From Hyphomicrobiales bacterium (lineage in GTDB: Bacteria > Pseudomonadota > Alphaproteobacteria > Rhizobiales > Aestuariivirgaceae): 5,649 nt of DNA. Every line of letters begins with the position of its first letter. Positions within the stretch are counted from its first letter, which is position 1. The notes under the pieces were generated by a model that ran no database searches, was not told where the DNA came from, and was given only the letters and a program-made list of their open reading frames with translations. Positions 1 to 5,649 of the stretch are shown one piece after another. Position numbers and translations under genes: made by a program. The DNA lies in assembly GCA_027051995.1 (NCBI GenBank), contig JALUFY010000072.1:1-5649 (forward strand), given 5' to 3'.

Positions 1-39
1 GTCCCTTCCTTCGTTCGCGGCTGTCGCGGATGTGGTCAT
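1..39 (-). CDS. Possible 5' end of a leftward gene (partial)
   Basis: An ATG on the minus strand at 39 opens a frame that stays open to the window edge for 13 codons, reading MTTSATAANEGRD. A GAGGGG ribosome-binding-like site lies at 49-54, nine bases before the ATG. It resembles the GAGGGG ten bases before norC. A one-mismatch FNR-like box lies upstream at 129-142. Thirteen residues are too few to name a family, so no function is assigned. The position downstream of norCB on the same strand makes another denitrification gene possible, but that is only a guess. It could equally be a chance open stretch. Confidence 0.3.
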   Translation of the reverse strand, partial: MTTSATAANEGRD

Positions 40-93
40 CGTTACCTTCCCCTCATGATGGACATGGCCGGGTTTGCTGAATACCCGAGCATA

Positions 94-142
94 ATAATCG
101 GCTTTAGCAAAGGCTGCGGCAAGCGCACTTGATCAAAGTCAT
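94..142 (-). promoter_or_regulatory. Weak FNR-like box and possible promoter for the left-edge frame
   Basis: On the plus strand, 129-142 reads TTGAT-CAAA-GTCAT, which matches TTGAY-N4-RTCAA at nine of ten positions. On the minus strand a TAAAGC hexamer (101-106, three of six matches to TATAAT) sits at the same distance from the box as the -10 elements of the nirS and nirC promoters. That would put transcription start near 94 and leave a leader of about 55 bases before the ATG at 39. A nine-of-ten match can occur by chance in a window of this size, so this is tentative. Confidence 0.2.
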
Positions 143-327
143 CCAAAGCGGAAAAACCTGCCTCATTGGGCAATTTCTCCCGAAAGCCGCCAATACCCCG
201 GCAAGATGTAGCGTCTTCAACGTCGTCATCTCCTTGGCAAGCGCAGAGGCATCCAAAGAACCCGCACAAGAAGAAGGCGGGATTTCCGCTTGTTTATCTT
301 ACTAACAATCTGATATTATTATACAAT

Positions 328-360
328 CGTCATTGCCGGGCTTGTCCCGGCAATCCAGGG
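328..360 (+). repeat. REP-like palindromic element, copy 1
   Basis: This 33-base element has perfect 9-bp arms, ATTGCCGGG (332-340) and CCCGGCAAT (346-354), around the loop CTTGT. It is flanked by CGTC on the left and CCAGGG on the right. The same flanks and loop recur in inverted orientation at 500-532 with a different but still fully paired stem. Short palindromes of this kind are common between genes of alphaproteobacteria. Their role may be in transcript ends or mRNA stability, or they may be non-autonomous mobile elements; the sequence does not decide between these. Confidence 0.75.
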
Positions 361-499
361 CCGAAAGCATATGCGGACGCGTGAAGCACCTTGCGCGGCC
401 CTAATCCAAGCCGGAGCCGCATTTCGCCCCTTCTGTTCACGCCCTTTTCTCAGCAGCAAGGAACACCGCAGCCGTCAGCATGACCGGCGGCGCACCCCG

Positions 500-532
500 C
501 CCTGGATACCCGGCACAAGGCCGGGTATGACG
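500..532 (-). repeat. REP-like palindromic element, copy 2 (inverted)
   Basis: On the plus strand, the perfect 9-bp arms ATACCCGGC (506-514) and GCCGGGTAT (520-528) enclose ACAAG. Read on the minus strand, the flanks CGTC and CCAGGG and the loop CTTGT are identical to copy 1 at 328-360. The stem differs at three positions in each arm, and every change is matched in the other arm so that pairing is kept. The two copies face each other across 139 bases that hold no gene. Confidence 0.75.
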
Positions 533-648
533 GAAGAGTTTGATATCACTGTATAATGTCTTCCCTCAAAGAGCTTTTCCACCCAGTCACCTGAAGAAAA
601 GGACAAGGACGCCCCATTTCCTGCATGCAGCCGGGGATCACGGGGCGC

Positions 649-692
649 AAAAGGCGCGGGGCCCGCCGCGACAACCTCGCGGCGGGCCCCGC
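649..692 (-). terminator. Rho-independent-type terminator of norCB
   Basis: A perfect 15-bp, almost entirely G+C stem (656-670 with 678-692) encloses a 7-base loop (671-677). It begins 42 bases beyond the norB stop codon. Read on the minus strand, the hairpin is followed by GCC and then four T residues (649-652). The U-tract is short and displaced by three bases, so termination may be incomplete or the hairpin may mainly protect the 3' end. On the plus strand no U-tract follows, so it is not bidirectional in the simple sense. Confidence 0.65.
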
Positions 693-734
693 CATTTCGT
701 TTCGTGACGCCTTGAAAGCGTCCCGGCCAGGCGG

Positions 735-2093
735 TTACTCGGCCGGAGCCCGCGCGATAGCCTCTTCCGCGCGCGGCACGAAGATGGTGTAGAGATAGAG
801 CAGCACGGCGATCAGCACCACGACGCCCGCGCCCTCACGCAGCAGGTAGAAGAAGCCGAGCTGATCCTGAACGTCCATGAAGCTCTCGCCCATGCGGCGC
901 TGCAGATGCACCTGCACCGCGCCGGCGAAGGTCAGCGCGAAGGTGATGAAGGCCATGGCCCCGCTCATCACCCAGAAGGAGACCATGTTGAGCACCTGGT
1001 TGTAGGGCTCGCGGCCCAGCAGCTTGGGCATGGCGTAGGTGATGAAGGCCAGGTTGATGCACACATAGGCGCCATAGAAGGCCAGATGGCCGTGCGACAT
1101 GGTGATCTGCGTGCCGTGGGTGTAGTAGTTCACCGGGGCCAGCGTGTGCAGGAAGCCCCAGATACCGGCGCCGAAGAAGGCCAGAACGGCGCATCCCAGG
1201 GCCCACAGCAGGGCGGCCTTGTTGGGATGGTTGCGCTGCCCCTTCCAGACCATGGTGAAGGCAAACAGCACCATGGCGAAGAACGGCACCACCTCGAGCG
1301 TGGAGAAGATGGAGCCGATCCACTGCCAGTAACCGGGCGTGCCGATCCAGTAGTAGTGGTGGCCGGTGCCCAGAATGCCGGTGAACAGCGACAGGGCGGC
1401 GATGCCATAGATCCACTTCTCGACGATCTCGCGGTCAACACCGGTGAGCTTGAGCATCAGGAAGGCGAGAATGGCGGCCAGCACCAGCTCCCAGACGCCC
1501 TCGACCCACAGATGGACAATCCACCACCAGAACATCTTGTCGAGCGACAGATTGGAGGGATTGTAGAGCGCGAAGAGGAAGAAGATTGCGATGCCCCACA
1601 GGCCGAGCAGCAGGACGTTGGCCACCGCCGTCTTGCGGCCCTTCAGCACCGTCATGGTGACGTTGTAGAGGAACATCAGCGCGGCGACGACGATGCCCAG
1701 CTGCACCCACAGGGGCTGCTCGATGAACTCGCGGCCCTGCTTGCCGAGCAGGAAGTTGCCATGGAACAGATCGAACAGATAGGTGATCACCGCGCCGGCC
1801 GTGCCAAGCACCAGGATGGCCAGCTGGAGATAGGCGATGGAGGGGCTTTCGATCTCGCGGTCGGCCTCCTCCGGGATGATGTAGTAGGTGGCGCCGAAGA
1901 AGCCGGTGAGCAGCCACACGATCAGCGAGTTGGTGTGCAGCATGCGCAGGATGTTGAACGGCGCGATGACTGACAGGAAATTCGGGTTCAGGTAGATATA
2001 GCCGATGGTCACGCCAACGATGATCTGAACCGCGAACAGCGCCATGGCTACGATGAAGTAGTAGAGCGCGATCTTTTGCGATTGGAATTTCAT
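735..2093 (-). CDS. norB: Nitric oxide reductase subunit B (cNOR, catalytic)
   Basis: NorB is the catalytic subunit of the cytochrome c-dependent nitric oxide reductase. It reduces two NO to N2O in the cytoplasmic membrane using electrons passed on by NorC. The 452-residue protein has about twelve hydrophobic segments, as expected for this heme-copper oxidase relative. All key ligands appear, placed by comparison with the Pseudomonas aeruginosa enzyme: H53 and H336 for the low-spin heme b; H194, H245 and H246 with E198 for the non-heme iron FeB; H334 for heme b3; and E267 near the active site. The motifs are WWIVHLWVEGVWE, GTGHHYYWIGTP and MSHGH. The short N-terminus and the adjacent norC exclude the fused quinol-dependent type. 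The ATG at 2093 has AAGGAGG ten bases upstream. No norQ or norD follows; a hairpin lies just downstream. Confidence 0.97.
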   Translation of the reverse strand: MKFQSQKIALYYFIVAMALFAVQIIVGVTIGYIYLNPNFLSVIAPFNILRMLHTNSLIVWLLTGFFGATYYIIPEEADREIESPSIAYLQLAILVLGTAGAVITYLFDLFHGNFLLGKQGREFIEQPLWVQLGIVVAALMFLYNVTMTVLKGRKTAVANVLLLGLWGIAIFFLFALYNPSNLSLDKMFWWWIVHLWVEGVWELVLAAILAFLMLKLTGVDREIVEKWIYGIAALSLFTGILGTGHHYYWIGTPGYWQWIGSIFSTLEVVPFFAMVLFAFTMVWKGQRNHPNKAALLWALGCAVLAFFGAGIWGFLHTLAPVNYYTHGTQITMSHGHLAFYGAYVCINLAFITYAMPKLLGREPYNQVLNMVSFWVMSGAMAFITFALTFAGAVQVHLQRRMGESFMDVQDQLGFFYLLREGAGVVVLIAVLLYLYTIFVPRAEEAIARAPAE

Positions 2094-2103
2094 GACTTGA
2101 TCC

Positions 2104-2110
2104 CCTCCTT
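2104..2110 (-). promoter_or_regulatory. Ribosome-binding site of norB overlapping the norC stop
   Basis: On the minus strand the norC stop TAA (2111-2109) runs straight into AAGGAGG, so the site shares two bases with the stop codon. The spacing to the norB ATG is ten bases. This strong site fixes the norB start and suggests that norB translation is coupled to the end of norC. Confidence 0.85.
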
Positions 2111-2558
2111 AGCCGGCAAGATTCGGCGGCCAGTTCTGCGTCTTGATCGTGCTGGTCCACTTGAAGAAATCAACAAGATCGTTCAGATCCTTGTCCGACA
2201 GATTGAAGTGCGGCATCTGGCGGCGGCCAGGGGTGCCGGACGGCATGGACTTGATCCAGTCGATGATGCCCTGGCGCGCGGCCTTGGGATCGTTGTCGTT
2301 GGTGTCCATGTAGCGCTTCCAGACATTGCCCAGCTCGGGCGCGTAATAGGCGCCTTCGCCAAGGATCGTGTGGCAGTCGATGCAGGCGTTTTCCTCCCAC
2401 ACCTTCTTGCCGTGCGCGACCGAAGGCGTCAGTGTCTTCACATTGGTGGATGTCGTGACGATATAGCTGTAGCTGTGCGCAACAAGCCCGGCGAAAACGA
2501 CGAAGAAGAAGATCGTTCCGCCGAAGAAAATGTTGCGGGCTGCGGATTTGGTTTGCAT
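2109..2558 (-). CDS. norC: Nitric oxide reductase subunit C (membrane cytochrome c)
   Basis: NorC is the membrane-anchored cytochrome c that takes electrons from periplasmic donors and passes them to NorB. The 149-residue length is usual for the family. An uncleaved N-terminal anchor spans about residues 10-28. The heme c site is C59-I-D-C-H63, in the typical context ENACIDCHTILGEGAYYAPEL. The axial methionine is most likely M115 in RRQMPHF. The C-terminal helix has the family pattern LNDLVDFFKWTS. The start ATG at 2558 is supported by GAGGGG at 2569-2574, ten bases upstream. The gene is first in the norCB operon, ends 15 bases before norB, and is preceded by a perfect CRP/FNR-type box. Confidence 0.97.
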   Translation of the reverse strand: MQTKSAARNIFFGGTIFFFVVFAGLVAHSYSYIVTTSTNVKTLTPSVAHGKKVWEENACIDCHTILGEGAYYAPELGNVWKRYMDTNDNDPKAARQGIIDWIKSMPSGTPGRRQMPHFNLSDKDLNDLVDFFKWTSTIKTQNWPPNLAG

Positions 2559-2568
2559 GACCGCTTAT

Positions 2569-2575
2569 CCCCTCA
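2569..2575 (-). promoter_or_regulatory. Ribosome-binding site of norC
   Basis: On the minus strand TGAGGGG lies ten bases before the norC ATG. It supports the chosen start and falls within the predicted leader of about 55 bases. Confidence 0.65.
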
Positions 2576-2612
2576 GATTGATTCACAGGCTGCGGCCCGT
2601 TTTCACAGGCTC

Positions 2613-2663
2613 GTCGCGAATCTTAAATAATTGTTAACCTGCAGCGCCTTGACAATTGTCAAG
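2613..2663 (-). promoter_or_regulatory. norCB promoter with perfect CRP/FNR-family box
   Basis: CTTGACAATTGTCAAG (2648-2663) is a perfect 16-bp palindrome containing TTGAC-AATT-GTCAA, a site for an FNR/DNR/NNR-type activator. Reading leftward, a TAAGAT hexamer (2620-2625, four of six matches to TATAAT) is placed so that the box centre lies about 42 bases before a predicted start near 2613-2614. This is the class II activation geometry. The leader before norC would be about 55 bases. Regulator identity is inference: a symmetric C/G half-site is reported for NO-responsive DNR/NNR-type proteins, and FNR prefers T/A at that place. Confidence 0.85.
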
Positions 2664-2850
2664 ATTGCGACAGGAACGGCGGGGGCATTTTGCCTCATGG
2701 CGGCAAGCAAATCCTTTCCGCATCGGGGGATGGCGCGGCGGCGCGCGAATCATGGCCGCCGCAAGGAATGATCTGGATCAATACCGGCGAACAAATACCA
2801 AAGCAAAAGACTCAACAAATAGTCTGCGTCATCTTGTCCCTGATGAATGT
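2664..2850. other. Centre of the divergent norC-nirS intergenic region
   Basis: No gene is supported here; the one open frame (2656-2889) overlaps the promoter elements and has no recognisable product. The stretch holds an imperfect FNR-like site at 2768-2781 (ATGAT-CTGG-ATCAA, nine of ten positions) without a good -10 element on either side. It also holds a spaced inverted repeat TTGCC-N7-GGCAA at 2690-2706, and AGACT-N8-AGTCT at 2808-2825. Any of these could be upstream operator sites, but none is firm. Confidence 0.4.
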
Positions 2851-2899
2851 TTGATGAAAGTCAAGTGCGCTTTGCATGGGCTTGTCTAGACTGGCGCGC
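2851..2899 (+). promoter_or_regulatory. nirS promoter with perfect DNR/NNR-type box
   Basis: TTGAT-GAAA-GTCAA occupies 2851-2864 and matches the TTGAT-N4-GTCAA form associated with DNR/NNR-controlled denitrification genes. A TAGACT hexamer (2887-2892, four of six matches to TATAAT) lies where the -10 element should be if the box is centred at -41.5. That predicts transcription start near 2899 and a leader of about 32 bases. No -35 hexamer is apparent, as expected for an activator-dependent promoter. Confidence 0.85.
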
Positions 2900-2921
2900 G
2901 TCGACAACCGTCAATTCCTAG

Positions 2922-4601
<1,680 letters not shown>

Positions 4602-4627
4602 TCCGCGCAAACGCCCATTGACGGGCC

Positions 4628-4665
4628 GCGCCCGGGAGGCATCCGCTCTCCCGGGCGCTTTTTTT
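4628..4665 (+). terminator. Strong intrinsic terminator after nirS
   Basis: A perfect 11-bp stem, GCGCCCGGGAG (4628-4638) with CTCCCGGGCGC (4648-4658), encloses a 9-base loop and is followed directly by seven T residues (4659-4665). It lies 26 bases after the nirS stop codon. It should end nirS as a single-gene transcript and separate it from nirCF. Confidence 0.93.
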
Positions 4666-4679
4666 CATCACGCGTGATG
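4666..4679. repeat. 14-bp perfect palindrome
   Basis: CATCACGCGTGATG is perfectly self-complementary with no spacer. It abuts the last T of the nirS terminator and lies 42 bases before the FNR-type box of nirCF. It may be an operator for an unidentified dimeric regulator, or a chance palindrome. It is unlikely to form an RNA hairpin because it has no loop. Confidence 0.45.
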
Positions 4680-4720
4680 GCGGGGCGCGACAATATTGGC
4701 CAGCGGGGCGAAGCGTCCAT

Positions 4721-4770
4721 CTTGATTTTTATCAAGGTTTCGCGGAACACTGTTACCTATGCTCGCGGAA
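4721..4770 (+). promoter_or_regulatory. nirCF promoter with perfect FNR-type box
   Basis: CTTGATTTTTATCAAG (4721-4736) contains TTGAT-TTTT-ATCAA, the canonical FNR form. A TATGCT hexamer (4758-4763, four of six matches to TATAAT) lies 36 bases after the start of the TTGAT half-site, the same offset as in the nirS promoter. The predicted start is near 4770, with the box centred at -41.5 and a leader of about 33 bases before nirC. The spacing agreement with nirS is the main support. Confidence 0.85.
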
Positions 4771-4802
4771 AAGAAAAAACCGCGCGGGCGGAGCAGGACT
4801 TC

Positions 4803-5162
4803 ATGGCGGACGGCAAGAGAAAATATCAGACATTTCGCATATTTACCGTCTGCGCGGCGATGGCGCTGACGGCCGCCGCGCAGGCGATGGCCGGGCCGCC
4901 CGCGCCCGGGCGGGCCAGGGCGCTGATCCATCTGGTGCGGCAGGATTGCGGATCGTGCCACGGCATGACCCTGAAGGGCGGGCTGGGCAAACCGCTGCTG
5001 CCGGAGAACCTGGCGGACAGGGACGCGGAGGCGCTGGCGGATATCATTCTCGACGGCATTCCGGGCACGCCCATGCCGCCGTGGAGCAACGAGTTGAACA
5101 GGGACGAGGCGCTGTGGATCGCGCGCAAGCTGAAGGAGGGCTTTCCGCATGAAACGCCGTGA
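4803..5162 (+). CDS. nirC: Periplasmic cytochrome c55x-like protein NirC
   Basis: This is a small monoheme cytochrome c of the nir cluster, thought to serve in maturation of heme d1 or as an electron carrier for NirS or its assembly factors. The 119-residue protein has a signal peptide of about 30 residues ending near AQAMA. It has one heme site C49-G-S-C-H53 in the context RQDCGSCHGMTLKGGLG, and a probable axial M91 in PGTPMPPW. Both motifs are typical of NirC. The ATG at 4803 is preferred over an in-frame GTG at 4674 because the box, the -10 element and the predicted transcription start lie between them. GGAG at 4790-4793 is nine bases upstream. The 3' end overlaps nirF by 14 bases. The N-terminal cytochrome domain of NirN looks similar, but this protein ends after the single domain. 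Confidence 0.9.
   Translation: MADGKRKYQTFRIFTVCAAMALTAAAQAMAGPPAPGRARALIHLVRQDCGSCHGMTLKGGLGKPLLPENLADRDAEALADIILDGIPGTPMPPWSNELNRDEALWIARKLKEGFPHETP
5133..5139 (+). promoter_or_regulatory. Ribosome-binding site of nirF inside nirC
   Basis: AAGGAGG lies within the last codons of nirC, nine bases before the nirF ATG. It fixes the nirF start and the 14-base overlap, and implies translational coupling of the two genes. Confidence 0.85.
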
Positions 5163-5649
5163 TGCGCTGCGCGCGCTGGGGCTGACCTCTCTCGCCGCGG
5201 CCGGCGCCCTGCCCCGCCCCGCCGCCGCCATGCCGCCGCCGCTGCCCGGCACCGGCGACATGGGGGTGATCATAGAGCGGGCCACGGGCTCGGTGCTCAT
5301 CATCAACACCACGCGCAAGGAGCTTCTGGGCCGCGTCAAGGGGCTTGGCGATCTGTCTCACGCCTCGGTGGTCTATTCGCGCGACGAGAAATACGCCTAT
5401 GTCTTCGGCCGCGACGGCGGGCTGACCAAGATCGATATTCTGGAGCAGTATATCGCCGGGCGCGTCATGCAGGCGGGCAACTCCATCGGCGGGGCGATCT
5501 CCGACGACGGGACGCTGGTGGCCGTCTCCAACTACAAGCCGGGCGGCATCAAGGTCTTCGATTCGGAGACCCTGAAACTGGTGGCCGACATCCCGGCAAC
5601 CTGGGGCGGGGGGCGCTGCAAGACGGTGGGGTTGGTGGGCGCGCCGGGG
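5149..5649 (+). CDS. nirF: Heme d1 biosynthesis protein NirF (3' end outside window)
   Basis: NirF is a periplasmic propeller protein required to make heme d1; its exact chemical step is not settled as far as I know. The first 167 codons are present and no stop is reached; the family is usually about 400 residues. Characteristic stretches are GTGDMGVIIERATGSV (34-49), GLGDLSHASVV (65-75), YVFGRDGGLTKID (84-96) and QAGNSIGGAISDDG (108-121). The His71 region resembles the NirS segment around its d1 ligand H191, which fits the known kinship of the two propellers. The N-terminus MKRRDALRALG followed by a hydrophobic Ala-rich stretch looks like a twin-arginine signal. There is no lipobox cysteine, so it should be soluble, unlike the P. 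aeruginosa lipoprotein. It is co-transcribed with nirC. Confidence 0.95.
   Translation, partial: MKRRDALRALGLTSLAAAGALPRPAAAMPPPLPGTGDMGVIIERATGSVLIINTTRKELLGRVKGLGDLSHASVVYSRDEKYAYVFGRDGGLTKIDILEQYIAGRVMQAGNSIGGAISDDGTLVAVSNYKPGGIKVFDSETLKLVADIPATWGGGRCKTVGLVGAPG

Larger units (their letters stand above)
143..655. other. Non-coding stretch with REP-like repeats
   Basis: I find no convincing gene here. The open frames present are short (at most about 75 codons), cross the palindromic repeats, and show no recognisable domain or good ribosome-binding site. The stretch from about 290 to 330 is clearly AT-richer than the neighbouring genes. Two palindromic elements (328-360 and 500-532) are the only clear structure. 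Minor items are a perfect TATAAT at 552-557 without a partner -35 element, and a 10-bp palindrome CTGCATGCAG at 621-630. No RNA gene was recognised. Confidence 0.6.

Noticed and set aside
146..291. A distant inverted repeat AAGCGGAAA (146-154) and TTTCCGCTT (283-291).
   Set aside because: The arms are only 9 bp perfect, separated by 128 bases, with no target-site duplication or transposase. Chance is likely.
42..384. Two small open frames, minus 42-269 and plus 166-384.
   Set aside because: They overlap on opposite strands, lack good ribosome-binding sites, and the plus one runs through a REP-like palindrome. Neither resembles a known protein.
371..556. A 61-codon plus-strand frame.
   Set aside because: It runs through the second REP-like element, which creates the reading PWIPGTRPGMT often seen in spurious frames over such repeats.
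552..557. A perfect TATAAT that could start a small RNA ending at the hairpin 656-692.
   Set aside because: There is no -35 element at 16-18 bases, and the hairpin has no U-tract on the plus strand.
906..1973. A long plus-strand open frame antisense to norB.
   Set aside because: It is rich in His, Gln, Glu and Gly as expected from the complement of a GC-rich membrane protein gene, it has no recognisable domain, and norB is certain.
2656..2889. A 77-codon frame in the norC-nirS gap.
   Set aside because: It overlaps part of the norC box, the whole nirS box and the edge of the nirS -10 element, and shows no recognisable product.
4674..4802. An N-terminal extension of nirC from a GTG at 4674.
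   Set aside because: It would cover the FNR-type box and the -10 element, and would put the signal peptide in the middle of the protein.

Overview
The window is a denitrification locus of a GC-rich proteobacterium. I would guess an alphaproteobacterium, because the left side carries short palindromic repeats (328-360, 500-532) of a style common between alphaproteobacterial genes. That taxonomic call is inference; no 16S rRNA or other phylogenetic marker is present.

Layout: positions 1-655 hold no convincing complete gene. They contain two inverted copies of a REP-like palindrome and, at the extreme left edge, a possible first 13 codons of a leftward gene. A GC-rich hairpin (656-692) then closes a leftward norCB operon: norB (735-2093, catalytic subunit of the cytochrome c-dependent nitric oxide reductase) and norC (2109-2558, its membrane-anchored cytochrome c). 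A divergent intergenic region of 372 bp separates norC from rightward nirS (2931-4601, cytochrome cd1 nitrite reductase). A strong intrinsic terminator (4628-4665) follows nirS. A second rightward unit then starts with nirC (4803-5162, small cytochrome c) and nirF (5149 to the window end, heme d1 assembly protein, cut by the window edge).

How the genes work together: NirS reduces nitrite to nitric oxide in the periplasm, NorCB reduces the nitric oxide to nitrous oxide at the membrane, and NirC and NirF help build or load the heme d1 that NirS needs. Three perfect CRP/FNR-family boxes (TTGAY-N4-RTCAA) lie upstream of norC, nirS and nirC. Each is placed about 41.5 to 42.5 bases before a predicted transcription start and has a plausible -10 hexamer at the matching distance. 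The three units therefore look like one regulon, probably under an FNR/DNR/NNR-type oxygen or NO sensor. The boxes grade from TTGAC/GTCAA (norC) through TTGAT/GTCAA (nirS) to TTGAT/ATCAA (nirC).

No wholly new system is visible. The points most worth a second look are the nirS/nirCF split into separately promoted units, the covarying REP pair, a 14-bp perfect palindrome behind the nirS terminator, a NirS without the N-terminal Tyr ligand, a Tat-like signal on NirF, and the absence of norQD directly behind norB.
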